Source of the DNA: Streptomyces malaysiense
GTDB taxonomy: Bacteria > Actinomycetota > Actinomycetes > Streptomycetales > Streptomycetaceae
Assembly (NCBI RefSeq): GCF_000980885.2
Contig: NZ_LBDA02000071.1
Location: 1-64,000, forward strand
Direction: 5' to 3'
DNA length: 64,000 bases
Notes under the pieces: generated by a model
What the model was told of the DNA's origin: nothing
Database searches by the model: none
The model's input: the letters and a program-made list of their open reading frames with translations, nothing else
Made by a program: the position numbers and the translations under genes
In this document: positions 8,462 to 17,072 of the stretch, in pieces
How the letters are laid out: every line of letters begins with the position of its first letter
How positions within the stretch are numbered: position 1 is the first letter of the stretch

Positions 8462-9391
8462 GTGACCACCGTCAACACCCCCAGCGCCACTTCCGGGTCG
8501 TCCGTGGGGACGCCGGGCGCCCCGGGCGCCCCGGGCCGCCTCGGCCCGGTGGGGCTGGTGCTGGCCGGCGGGGTCTCGGTGCAGTTCGGCGGCGCCCTCG
8601 CGGTGACGCTGATGCCGAGGGCGGGCGCGCTGGGCGTGGTGACGCTCAGGCTCGTCGCGGCGGCCGTGGTCCTGCTGCTGTTCTGCCGGCCCCGGCTGCG
8701 CGGTCACTCGCGCGCGGACTGGGGCACGGTGATCGCCTTCGGTGTCGCGCTGGGCGGCATGAACAGCCTGTTCTACGAGGCCGTGGCCCGTATCCCGCTC
8801 GGCCCCGCCGTCACCCTGGAGGTGCTCGGCCCGCTCGCGCTCTCGGTGGTGTCCTCCCGCCGCCTGGTCAACGTCGTGTGGGCGGCGCTCGCCCTGGGCG
8901 GTGTGTTCCTGCTCGGCGGCGGGGGCTTTCGCGGACTGGACCCCGTCGGGGTGGGCTTCGCGCTGGGCGCGGGCGTGATGTGGGCGGCGTACATCGTCTT
9001 CAGCGCGCGCACCGGCCGGCGCTTCCCGCAGGCGGACGGGCTGGCGCTGGCCATGACGGTCGCGGCGCTGCTCGTCCTGCCGCTCGGTATCGACTCGGCC
9101 GGCGACCGCCTCCTCGACCCTGTCACGCTCGGCCTCGGCGCGGCGGTGGCCGTGCTCTCCTCGGTCCTGCCCTACACCCTCGAACTCCTGGCCCTGCGCA
9201 ACCTGCCCGCCGCCACCTTCGCCGTCCTGATGAGCCTGGACCCGGCCCTCGCGGCCACCGCCGGCTTCCTCATCCTCGGCCAGGCCCTCTCCGCCTCGCA
9301 GATCGCCGCCATCGCCCTGGTCGTCGCCGCGAGCATCGGCGCGGTGCGCACCCAGGTGGGCCGGTCCAGGACGCCCGTCCTGGACGCGTAG
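8462..9391 (+). CDS. EamA/DMT-family exporter (RhtA-like)
   Basis: A 309-residue integral membrane protein with about ten hydrophobic segments arranged as two EamA repeats, after a short Gly/Pro/Ser-rich cytoplasmic N-terminus. It is closest in style to RhtA-type threonine/homoserine exporters: GGMNSLFYEAVARIPLGPAVTLEVLGPL in the first repeat and AATFAVLMSLDPALAATAGFLILGQ in the second. The likely job is drug/metabolite or amino-acid efflux. The GTG start lies about 45 bases downstream of a palindrome-covered promoter, so expression is probably inducer-controlled. The substrate is unknown. Confidence 0.88.
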   Translation: MTTVNTPSATSGSSVGTPGAPGAPGRLGPVGLVLAGGVSVQFGGALAVTLMPRAGALGVVTLRLVAAAVVLLLFCRPRLRGHSRADWGTVIAFGVALGGMNSLFYEAVARIPLGPAVTLEVLGPLALSVVSSRRLVNVVWAALALGGVFLLGGGGFRGLDPVGVGFALGAGVMWAAYIVFSARTGRRFPQADGLALAMTVAALLVLPLGIDSAGDRLLDPVTLGLGAAVAVLSSVLPYTLELLALRNLPAATFAVLMSLDPALAATAGFLILGQALSASQIAAIALVVAASIGAVRTQVGRSRTPVLDA

Positions 9392-9736
9392 GGGCCGCAG
9401 GGCTCCTCATCACCCGCACGGGGGAGCGGTCCGGCGGCGGTCACCACGCGCCGGTCTTCTGCCACCCGGGCACGCCCCCGATGGTCACCGGTACCGCCGT
9501 CCGGCCCGGCCCGGCGCGCGGCCGCCCTCCCCGGCGAGTCCCGCCAGGAACTCCACGGCCGACGGCTGGAACGGCTGGAACGGCTGGAACGGCGGGGGGT
9601 GTGGCCCGGTGGTGGCGGGGTGGCCGAATGGGCAGGGGTGGGACCGGGCCGGGGCGGTGGCGATGTGTACGTTGGCGGGGAGGGGTCCGTGGCGTCCTCG
9701 CGGGGCGTCGGCAACAGGCAGGGGAAACAGGAACGC
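9392..9736. other. Intergenic region with 9-bp tandem repeat
   Basis: This 345-base stretch between the exporter gene and the pyruvyltransferase-like gene shows no convincing coding frame. It holds three perfect tandem copies of ACGGCTGGA (9562-9588) followed by GC-rich sequence. The downstream promoter must lie in its right half. Confidence 0.4.
9562..9588. repeat. Tandem repeat, 3 x 9 bp
   Basis: Three perfect copies of ACGGCTGGA. Short coding-like repeats of this type usually arise by slippage; no function is apparent. Confidence 0.7.
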
Positions 9737-10948
9737 ATGGCACGTGTCGCCGTCATCACCGCGCCCAACATCGGCTACCGCAACACCGGGATGCTGACCG
9801 TCGACCTGGCCTTCGAGGCGATGCGGCGGCGGACGGGGGACGGGGTGGAGGCGAGCTGGTACACGCTGCACCTGCCGCAGACCGTGCCCCTGCGCGGGCT
9901 GCGGGAGGGCGTGCGCGGCGCGGAACTCCCCTTCAGGTTCCGGTCGTTGATCGACGAGGTCGACACCCTGCGCGAGCACGACGCGGTCGTCTTCTGGGGC
10001 GACTTCCTGCACGCCCGGCACTACCTCGACCAGGACGCCTCCAACCGGCTCCTCGACTACGGGCTCGTCAAGGACCGGGACGCCGCCCGGAGCCTGCTCG
10101 GCCGGACCCTGCTGCTCGCCGACCAGCCGGACGAACTGCTCGACCGCACCCTCAGCTACGGCGGCACGATCCTGCACAACACGCAGTCGGACTACGAGGA
10201 CAAGGAGTACGGCCCCTCGTTCACGCGGCTGATGACGCGCAGCCACCGCGTCTGGGTGCGCGATCCGCTGTCGGCGGCCAAGCTGGGGCATCTGCGCGGG
10301 GACCGTACGACCGACCACTTCGGCTCCGACGCGGCCCTGCTGAACCGCCCCGGCGACCTGGACTGCCTCCCGGTCACGCCCTGGTCCCAGGACCTCCCGG
10401 ACGGCGGCGCGATCGGGGTGTTCCTCGGCGCCCGTACGAGGATCCCCGCCTGGCTCCCCGGCTTCTGCCAGGGGCTCGCGGAGCGGCTGGGCGCGCCCCT
10501 GGAATGGATCCCCTGGTTCGACGGGGAGGCCCCGTGCCAGGTCGGGCACCTGCCCGTCCGGCCCGGCTCCCCCACCGTCGGCGACCTGCTCGGTGTCCTG
10601 CCCCGCTACCGTCTCGTCATCACCGACACCTACCACCTGTGCGTCAACGCCTGGGGCGCCGGCACCCCGGTGGTCTGCGTCGGCGCGCCCGCGCCGGTGC
10701 CGACGACCGACCGCGACTACCTGACGCTCAGCGACGTGAAGAAGCACGTCCTGCACATGGCCTACGACGCGGCCGACTTCTACCTCCCCACCGCCGACGA
10801 CAGCCCCGAGGGGCACGAGCGGCGGGCCGAGCGGATCGTCCGGCTGGTGGAGGGCGGGGGAGCGGCCGCCGTGGCCGAGCGGATCCGCGAGCACGCCGAC
10901 CACTCGGCCGACTCCTTCACACGGACTCTCGCCTCGCTCCTCGGGTGA
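9737..10948 (+). CDS. Polysaccharide pyruvyl transferase family protein
   Basis: This 403-residue protein matches the CsaB/WcaK-like pyruvyl transferase fold. It starts with VAVITAPNIGYRNTGMLTVDLAF (replacing the usual GYYGAGNIGD opening), continues with a DAVVFWGDFLHA segment and VWVRDPLSAAKL, and ends with the diagnostic YRLVITDTYHLCVNAWGAGTPVVCVG nucleotide-sugar-like site. Such enzymes add ketal pyruvate to cell-wall polysaccharide or act as related glycosyltransferases. No sugar cluster surrounds it, so the acceptor is unknown. The ATG at 9737 was chosen because the family domain begins there; the longer frame upstream is low-complexity. Confidence 0.7.
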   Translation: MARVAVITAPNIGYRNTGMLTVDLAFEAMRRRTGDGVEASWYTLHLPQTVPLRGLREGVRGAELPFRFRSLIDEVDTLREHDAVVFWGDFLHARHYLDQDASNRLLDYGLVKDRDAARSLLGRTLLLADQPDELLDRTLSYGGTILHNTQSDYEDKEYGPSFTRLMTRSHRVWVRDPLSAAKLGHLRGDRTTDHFGSDAALLNRPGDLDCLPVTPWSQDLPDGGAIGVFLGARTRIPAWLPGFCQGLAERLGAPLEWIPWFDGEAPCQVGHLPVRPGSPTVGDLLGVLPRYRLVITDTYHLCVNAWGAGTPVVCVGAPAPVPTTDRDYLTLSDVKKHVLHMAYDAADFYLPTADDSPEGHERRAERIVRLVEGGGAAAVAERIREHADHSADSFTRTLASLLG

Positions 10949-11017
10949 ACCCGGGTCCGTCCCCGGAGAGGAAGACCTTCGCCGGTCAGTGCGGTGCCTG
11001 CCAAGGCCGGTCGAATA

Positions 11018-11040
11018 AATCATGCAAGCACGCTTGATTG
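11018..11040. promoter_or_regulatory. TetR-type operator heading the AtuA/carboxylase operon
   Basis: The sequence CAAGC-AC-GCTTG (11025-11029 / 11032-11036), flanked by AT-rich half-sites (AATCATG..GATTG), is a near-symmetric 20+ bp site about 30 bases before the first gene. Its spacing suits a TetR dimer. A TetR gene closes the same operon (20563-21189), so it is the likely ligand-responsive repressor, although this is inferred from position. Confidence 0.6.
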
Positions 11041-11068
11041 TTTCCGTACCCGCTGCCATGCTCCCCTC

Positions 11069-11908
11069 ATGGCCGACCCGACGCCCGTCATCGACGACCT
11101 GCGTGCCGAGAGCGAAGAACTGGACCGGATCGTCGCCCGGTCGACGCCCGAGCAGTGGGCGCGCGCCACTCCCGCGCCCGGCTGGACCGTCGCCCACCAG
11201 ATCGCCCATCTCGCCTGGACCGACCGCGCGGCGCTGGCCGCCGTCACCGACGCGGACGCGTTCCGCGCGCTGGTCGAGAAGGCCCTCGCCCGCGACGCCT
11301 CCTTCGTGGACGAGGGCGCGGAGGAGAGCGCCGGGCTGCCGCCCGCGGAGCTCCTCGCGGCCTGGCGGTCCGGGCGCGACGCCCTCGACCGGGCCCTGCG
11401 CGCGGCCGAACCCGGTTCCCGCTTCCCCTGGTTCGGGCCGCCGATGGCCGTGGCCTCCATGGCCACCGCCCGCCTCATGGAGACCTGGGCCCACGGCCTG
11501 GACGTCGCCGAGGCGCTCGGCGTCCCCCGGGCCCCCACCGACCGCCTCGCCCACATCGCCCGACTCGGCGTGCGCACCAGGGACTTCGCGTACACGGTGC
11601 ACGGACTCATCCCGCCGGCCGGGGAGTTCCGCGTCGAGCTCACGGCGCCGAGCGGCGCCGTGTGGGGCTACGGCCCCGAAGGCGCCCCGCAGCGCGTCAC
11701 CGGACCGGCCCTCGACTTCTGCCTCCTCGTCACCCAGCGCGCCCACCGCGACGACCTCGCCCTGATCGCCGCGGGCCCGGACGCGGACCGCTGGCTGGAC
11801 ATCGCGCAGGCGTTCGCGGGCCCGCCGGGAAGCGGCCGGAAGGCGAGGGGGAGGACGGCGGAGAACCCGGTGGGACCAGACGGACCGGCGGCCGGAGTCG
11901 GCCGGTGA
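11069..11908 (+). CDS. TIGR03084-family (mycothiol-dependent isomerase-like) protein
   Basis: A 279-residue DinB/MDMPI-fold protein of the TIGR03084 metal-binding family. The N-terminal four-helix domain has the pattern WTVAHQIAHLAWTD with a metal-type His pair, and a third metal His lies in METWAHGLDVAEALG. The family is almost always found beside AtuA-like and acyl-CoA carboxylase genes, but its reaction is unknown; a mycothiol-linked or hydrolytic step on a CoA or free-acid intermediate is possible. Start: ATG 11069, where the domain begins; in-frame upstream Met codons overlap the operator. Its stop overlaps the next GTG (GTGA). Confidence 0.8.
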   Translation: MADPTPVIDDLRAESEELDRIVARSTPEQWARATPAPGWTVAHQIAHLAWTDRAALAAVTDADAFRALVEKALARDASFVDEGAEESAGLPPAELLAAWRSGRDALDRALRAAEPGSRFPWFGPPMAVASMATARLMETWAHGLDVAEALGVPRAPTDRLAHIARLGVRTRDFAYTVHGLIPPAGEFRVELTAPSGAVWGYGPEGAPQRVTGPALDFCLLVTQRAHRDDLALIAAGPDADRWLDIAQAFAGPPGSGRKARGRTAENPVGPDGPAAGVGR

Positions 11909-13575
11909 ACCCGCTGCGGATAGGCAACTTCTCCGGCTTCTACGGCGACCGCTTCGACGCCCTGCGCGAGATGCTCACCGGCGGTGAACTCGACGTCCTC
12001 ACCGGCGACTACCTCGCCGAACTCACCATGCTGATCCTCGCCCGCGACCGGCTGAAGGACCCCGGTGCCGGATACGCCCGCACCTTCGAGCGCCAGCTGG
12101 AGGACTGCCTCGGCCTGGTCCGGGAACGCCGGGTGCGGATCGTCACCAACGCGGGCGGGCTCAACCCCGCCGGACTCGCCGCGAGAATAGAAGAGTTGGG
12201 TGGACGGCTCGGCATCCCCCTGCGTGTCGCCCACGTCGAGGGCGACGACCTGACCGCCGCCCACCCCGGCGCCCTCGCCGCCCACGCCTACCTCGGCGGG
12301 TTCGGCATCGCCGAGTGCCTGCGGGCGGGCGCGGACATCGTCGTCACCGGGCGGGTGACCGACGCGGCCCTCGTCACCGGTCCCGCGGCGGCCCATTTCG
12401 GATGGGGTCCGGGGGAGTTCGACAAGCTGGCCGGGGCCGTCGTCGCCGGGCACGTCCTGGAGTGCGGGACGCAGGCCACCGGCGGGAACTACGCGTTCTT
12501 CCAGGAGGGCGACGTACGACGGCCCGGCTTCCCGCTCGCCGAGATCCATGCCGACGGCAGCAGCGTCATCACCAAGCACCCCGGCACCGGCGGGTTCGTG
12601 GATGTCGGCACGGTCACCGCGCAGCTGCTGTACGAGACCGGGGGCGCCCGGTACGCCGGCCCCGACGTCACCGCCCGCCTGGACAGCGTCCGGCTGAGCC
12701 AGGACGGCCCGGACCGGGTGCGGATCGAAGGGGTGAACGGCGAGGCGCCCCCGCCGGCCCTCAAGGTGGGGCTCAACCGGCTCGGGGGCTTTCGCAACGA
12801 GGTCGTCTTCGTGCTCACCGGGCTCGACGTCGAGGCCAAGGCCGCCCTCGTACGCGACCAGCTCGCCTTCGACAAGTCGGGGCCCGAAGAGGTCGGCTGG
12901 GAACTCGTCCGCACCGATCGCCCCGACGCCGACACCGAGGAGACCGCGAGCGCCCTGCTGCGTCTCGTCGTACGGGATCCGGACCAGCGGGTCGTCGGAC
13001 GGGCGCTCAGCGGGGCGGCTATCGAGCTGGCGCTGGCCAGCTACCCCGGATTCCATGTGCTGGCCCCGCCCGGCAGGGGCGACCCCTACGGGATCTTCGA
13101 GGACGCCTACGTGCCCCAGGAGGAGGTGGCCCACACGGCCGTGCTCCCCGACGGGCGGACCACGAGGGTTCCCCCGCCCCCGATGACGCGTCCCCTGGAC
13201 GAGGTACCGCACCCGGAGCCGCCCGGCCCGCCGCCGCCCGGTGCCACCCGCCGCGCCCCCCTCGGGCTCGTCGCCGGTGCCCGCAGCGGGGACAAGGGCG
13301 GGAACGCCAACGTGGGGGTGTGGGCCCGCACCGACGAGGCCTGGCGGTGGCTCGCGCACGAGCTGACGGTGGACCGGTTCCGGGAGCTGATCCCCGAGAG
13401 CCGCGACCTGCCCGTCACCCGCCACCTCCTTCCCGGGCTGCGCGCCCTGAACTTCGTCGTCGCCGGCATCCTCGGCGCCGGCGTCGCCTCCCGCCACCGC
13501 TTCGACCCGCAGGCCAAAGCCCTCGGCGAATGGCTGCGCTCCCGCCACCTGGACATCCCGGAGGCCCTCCTGTGA
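11905..13575 (+). CDS. AtuA-like (DUF1446) acyclic terpene utilisation protein
   Basis: A 556-residue protein. Residues ~1-430 form the DUF1446 domain (IGNFSGFYGDRFDA, IVTNAGGLNP, VTGRVTDAALV, HVLECGTQATGG, ALKVGLNR). Residues ~452-556 form the AtuA C-terminal domain (ARSGDKGGNANVGV, ALNFVVAGILG). AtuA belongs to the citronellol/geraniol pathway of Pseudomonas, where it is needed but biochemically undefined. The gene sits between a TIGR03084 protein and a carboxylase beta subunit with GTGA overlaps at both ends, so these products should be made in fixed ratio. The role in this organism is inferred from context. Confidence 0.88.
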   Translation: MNPLRIGNFSGFYGDRFDALREMLTGGELDVLTGDYLAELTMLILARDRLKDPGAGYARTFERQLEDCLGLVRERRVRIVTNAGGLNPAGLAARIEELGGRLGIPLRVAHVEGDDLTAAHPGALAAHAYLGGFGIAECLRAGADIVVTGRVTDAALVTGPAAAHFGWGPGEFDKLAGAVVAGHVLECGTQATGGNYAFFQEGDVRRPGFPLAEIHADGSSVITKHPGTGGFVDVGTVTAQLLYETGGARYAGPDVTARLDSVRLSQDGPDRVRIEGVNGEAPPPALKVGLNRLGGFRNEVVFVLTGLDVEAKAALVRDQLAFDKSGPEEVGWELVRTDRPDADTEETASALLRLVVRDPDQRVVGRALSGAAIELALASYPGFHVLAPPGRGDPYGIFEDAYVPQEEVAHTAVLPDGRTTRVPPPPMTRPLDEVPHPEPPGPPPPGATRRAPLGLVAGARSGDKGGNANVGVWARTDEAWRWLAHELTVDRFRELIPESRDLPVTRHLLPGLRALNFVVAGILGAGVASRHRFDPQAKALGEWLRSRHLDIPEALL

Positions 13576-15170
13576 CCGTCCTCGACACGGCCCTGGACAC
13601 CCACCACCCCGACTACACGGCCCACCGCGAGGCCATGCTCGGCAAACTCGCCGAACTGGCGGGCGAACACGCCAAGGCGCTCGCGGGCGGTGGCGAGAAG
13701 TACGTCGAACGGCACCGTGGACGCGGCAAGTTGCCGGTCCGAGAGCGCATCGAGCTGCTCCTCGACCCGGACACGCCGTTCCTGGAGCTGTCCCCGCTCG
13801 CCGCCTGGGGCAGCGAGTACACCGTCGGCGCCTCACTCGTCACCGGCATCGGCGTGGTCGAGGGCGTGGAGTGCCTGATCACCGCCAACGACCCGACCGT
13901 GCGCGGCGGTGCCAGCAACCCATGGAGCCTGAAGAAGGCCCTGCGCGCCAACGACATCGCGTTCGCCAACCGGCTGCCCTGCATCAGCCTGGTGGAGTCG
14001 GGCGGCGCCGATCTGCCCTCGCAGAAGGAGATCTTCATCCCCGGCGGCGCCGTCTTCCGTGATCTGACCCGGCTTTCCGCCGCCGGCATCCCGACCGTGG
14101 CCGTCGTCTTCGGCAACTCCACGGCGGGCGGCGCCTACGTACCCGGCATGTCCGACCACGTGATCATGATCAAGGAACGGGCCAAGGTGTTCCTCGGCGG
14201 ACCGCCGCTGGTGAAGATGGCCACCGGAGAGGAGAGCGACGACGAGTCCCTGGGCGGCGCCGAGATGCACGCCCGCGTCTCCGGGCTCGCCGACTACTTC
14301 GCCGTGGACGAGCGGGACGCCCTGCGGCAGGCCCGCCGGGTGGTCGCGCGGCTCAACCACCGCAAGGCGGCGGCCGATCCGGGCCCGGCCGAGCCGCCCA
14401 AGCACGACCCGGAGGAGCTGCTGGGCATCGTCCCCGGCGACCTCAGGACCCCCTTCGATCCGCGCGAGGTCGTCGCGCGGATCGTGGACGGCTCCGACTT
14501 CGACGAGTTCAAGCCGCTGTACGGCACCAGCCTGGTGACCGGCTGGGCCGCCCTGCACGGCTACCCCGTCGGCATCCTCGCCAACGCCCAAGGGGTGCTG
14601 TTCAGCGAGGAGTCGCAGAAGGCCGCCCAGTTCATCCAGCTCGCCAACCAGCGCGACATCCCGCTGCTGTTCCTGCACAACACCACCGGCTACATGGTCG
14701 GCAGCCAGTACGAGCAGGGCGGGATCATCAAGCACGGCGCGATGATGATCAACGCGGTGTCCAACTCCCGGGTCCCGCACCTCTCCGTCCTCATGGGCGC
14801 CTCCTACGGGGCCGGCCACTACGGCATGTGCGGCCGCGCCTACGACCCCCGCTTCCTGTTCGCCTGGCCCAGCGCCAAGTCCGCCGTCATGGGCCCGCAG
14901 CAGCTCGCCGGCGTGCTGTCGATCGTCGCGCGGCAGTCGGCGGCGGCGAAGGGGCAGCCGTACGACGAGGACGCGGACGCCGCCCTGCGCGCCATGGTGG
15001 AGCGGCAGATCGAGTCCGAGTCGCTGCCGATGTTCCTGTCCGGGCGGCTCTACGACGACGGCGTCATCGACCCGCGCGACACCCGTACCGTCCTCGGCCT
15101 GTGCCTGTCCGCGATCCACACCGCCCCCTACGAGGGCGCGCGCGGCGGCTTCGGCGTCTTCCGGATGTGA
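13572..15170 (+). CDS. Acyl-CoA carboxylase, carboxyltransferase (beta) subunit
   Basis: This 532-residue carboxyltransferase moves CO2 from carboxybiotin to an acyl-CoA. It has both crotonase-like halves: VGASLVTGIGVVEG, LVESGGADLPSQ and NSTAGGAYVPGMSD in the N-terminal half, and ILANAQGVLFSEESQKAAQFI and GASYGAGHYGMCGRAYDPRF in the C-terminal half. The GMCGRAYDPRFLFAWP block resembles methylcrotonyl-/geranyl-CoA carboxylase beta subunits more than propionyl-CoA carboxylases. The GTG start overlaps the AtuA-like stop, and the biotin-bearing alpha subunit follows 5 bases later. Confidence 0.93.
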   Translation: MTVLDTALDTHHPDYTAHREAMLGKLAELAGEHAKALAGGGEKYVERHRGRGKLPVRERIELLLDPDTPFLELSPLAAWGSEYTVGASLVTGIGVVEGVECLITANDPTVRGGASNPWSLKKALRANDIAFANRLPCISLVESGGADLPSQKEIFIPGGAVFRDLTRLSAAGIPTVAVVFGNSTAGGAYVPGMSDHVIMIKERAKVFLGGPPLVKMATGEESDDESLGGAEMHARVSGLADYFAVDERDALRQARRVVARLNHRKAAADPGPAEPPKHDPEELLGIVPGDLRTPFDPREVVARIVDGSDFDEFKPLYGTSLVTGWAALHGYPVGILANAQGVLFSEESQKAAQFIQLANQRDIPLLFLHNTTGYMVGSQYEQGGIIKHGAMMINAVSNSRVPHLSVLMGASYGAGHYGMCGRAYDPRFLFAWPSAKSAVMGPQQLAGVLSIVARQSAAAKGQPYDEDADAALRAMVERQIESESLPMFLSGRLYDDGVIDPRDTRTVLGLCLSAIHTAPYEGARGGFGVFRM

Positions 15171-15175
15171 GGCCC

Positions 15176-17017
15176 ATGATCCAGACACTGCTGGTCGCCA
15201 ACCGCGGCGAGATCGCCTGCCGCATCTTCCGCACCTGCTCCGAGCTGGGCATCCGTACGGTCGCCGTGTACTCGGACGCCGATGAGCACGCGCTCCACAC
15301 GCGCCGGGCGGACACGGCGGTACGGCTGCCGGGGGCGGCGCCCGCCGACACCTATCTGCGCGGCGACCTGATCGTGAAGGCCGCCCTCGCCGCCGGCGCG
15401 GACGCCGTGCACCCCGGATACGGTTTCCTCTCGGAGAACCCGGACTTCGCCCGCGAGGTCCTGGACGCCGGGCTGACCTGGATCGGGCCGCCCCCCGAGG
15501 CCATCGAGGCCATGGCCTCCAAGACGCGCGCCAAGCGGCTGATGGGCCTGGAACCCCTGGCGGAGGTCACCCAGGGGGACCTGCCGGTGCTGGTGAAGGC
15601 GGCGGCGGGCGGCGGCGGGCGCGGGATGCGGATCGTGCGCCGCCTGGACGAGCTCCGGGACGCCCTGGAAGGGGCGCGCGCCGAGGCCGCGAGCGCCTTC
15701 GGCGACGGCGAGGTGTTCGTGGAGCCGTACATCGAGAACGGCCGCCACGTCGAGGTGCAGATCCTCGCCGACACCCATGGCACCGTCTGGCCGCTCGGCA
15801 CCCGCGACTGCTCCCTGCAGCGCCGCCACCAGAAGGTGATCGAGGAGGCCCCGGCGCCCGGCCTGCCCGAGCGGTCGGCACAGGAGCTGCGGACGCTGGC
15901 GGTACGGGCCGCGCGTGCCGTCTCCTACGTCGGCGCGGGCACCGTCGAGTTCCTGGTCGCCGGCGGCCGCGCGCACTTCCTGGAGATGAACACCCGCCTC
16001 CAGGTCGAACACCCGGTGACGGAGGCGGTGTTCGGGCTCGACCTGGTCGCCGAGCAGATCCGCGTCGCCGAGGGCCACGCCCTGGAGGAGGACCCGCCGG
16101 ACCCGCGCGGCCACGCGGTCGAGGTCCGCCTGTACGCCGAGGACCCCGCGCGCGACTGGGCCCCGCAGACCGGCACCCTGCACCGGCTCGTCGTACCGCC
16201 CGGTGTGCGCCTCGACACCGGCTACGGCGACGGCGACCCCATCGGCGTGCACTACGACCCGATGCTCGCCAAGCTCGTCGCCCATGCCCCGACCCGTGCG
16301 GAGGCGGTCCGGCGGCTCGCGGGCGCCCTGGAATCGGCGCTGGTCCACGGCCCCGTCACCAACCGCGACCTGCTCGTCCGCTCGCTGCGCCACGAGGAGT
16401 TCACGTCCGGCCGCATGGACACCGGCTTCTACGACCGCCATCTCGCCTCGCTCACCGAGCCCGCCCCCGACCCGCTCGCCCCGCTCGCCGCCGCCCTCGC
16501 CGGTGCCCACGGCCGCTCCCGCTTCGGCGGCTGGCGCAACGTGCCGTCCCAGGACCAGGTCAAGCGGTACGAGGTGGCGGGGGAGGAGGTCGAGGTGCGG
16601 TACCGGCACACACGGCAGGGCCTCGACGCCGACGGGGTGCGGGTCGTACGCGCCGACGCGGGCACCGTCGTACTCGAAGTGGACGGCGTACGCCGGGGGT
16701 TCGCGGTGGCTCGGTACGGCGACGAGGTGCACGTGAACACCGAGCGGCTGATCGAGCTGCCCCGCTTCCCCGACCCCGCGGCCCAGCTCGCCCCGGGCTC
16801 CCTGCTGGCCCCGATGCCCGGCACGGTCGTACGTGTCGCCGAGGGCCTGACGGAGGGCGCGACGGTCACCGCCGGGCAGCCCCTGATCTGGCTGGAGGCG
16901 ATGAAGATGCAGCACCAGATCTCGGCCCCGACCGCAGGCACCCTGACCTCCCTCCACGCCGAGCCGGGACAGCAGGTGGAGCCCGGCCTGCTGCTGGCGG
17001 TGGTGCGGCCGGCCTGA
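15176..17017 (+). CDS. Acyl-CoA carboxylase alpha subunit (biotin carboxylase + BCCP)
   Basis: A 613-residue biotin-dependent subunit. The biotin carboxylase N-domain begins LVANRGEIACRIFRT, the ATP-grasp glycine loop KAAAGGGGRGM is near residue 141, and EMNTRLQVEHPVTE near 275 is the active-site strand. A BT-like linker follows, and the C-terminal BCCP domain has the biotinylation motif EAMKMQ with Lys577. The stretch between the usual DK..AK..M helix and the KAAAGG strand is about 15-20 residues shorter than in E. coli AccC, so the start of the B-domain is reduced. It pairs with the preceding beta subunit to carboxylate a branched or isoprenoid acyl-CoA. Confidence 0.92.
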   Translation: MIQTLLVANRGEIACRIFRTCSELGIRTVAVYSDADEHALHTRRADTAVRLPGAAPADTYLRGDLIVKAALAAGADAVHPGYGFLSENPDFAREVLDAGLTWIGPPPEAIEAMASKTRAKRLMGLEPLAEVTQGDLPVLVKAAAGGGGRGMRIVRRLDELRDALEGARAEAASAFGDGEVFVEPYIENGRHVEVQILADTHGTVWPLGTRDCSLQRRHQKVIEEAPAPGLPERSAQELRTLAVRAARAVSYVGAGTVEFLVAGGRAHFLEMNTRLQVEHPVTEAVFGLDLVAEQIRVAEGHALEEDPPDPRGHAVEVRLYAEDPARDWAPQTGTLHRLVVPPGVRLDTGYGDGDPIGVHYDPMLAKLVAHAPTRAEAVRRLAGALESALVHGPVTNRDLLVRSLRHEEFTSGRMDTGFYDRHLASLTEPAPDPLAPLAAALAGAHGRSRFGGWRNVPSQDQVKRYEVAGEEVEVRYRHTRQGLDADGVRVVRADAGTVVLEVDGVRRGFAVARYGDEVHVNTERLIELPRFPDPAAQLAPGSLLAPMPGTVVRVAEGLTEGATVTAGQPLIWLEAMKMQHQISAPTAGTLTSLHAEPGQQVEPGLLLAVVRPA

Positions 17018-17072
17018 GGGCCGCGGGGAACTGCGCGAGCAACCACACACAACCCGCACGCGGAGGAAGCGC

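Noticed and set aside
9562..9588. A CRISPR-like repeat
   Set aside because: Only three contiguous 9-bp copies without spacers; a simple tandem repeat.
9485..11746. A 753-codon minus-strand frame across the pyruvyltransferase-like and TIGR03084 genes
   Set aside because: No domain content; clear plus-strand genes with family motifs lie beneath it.
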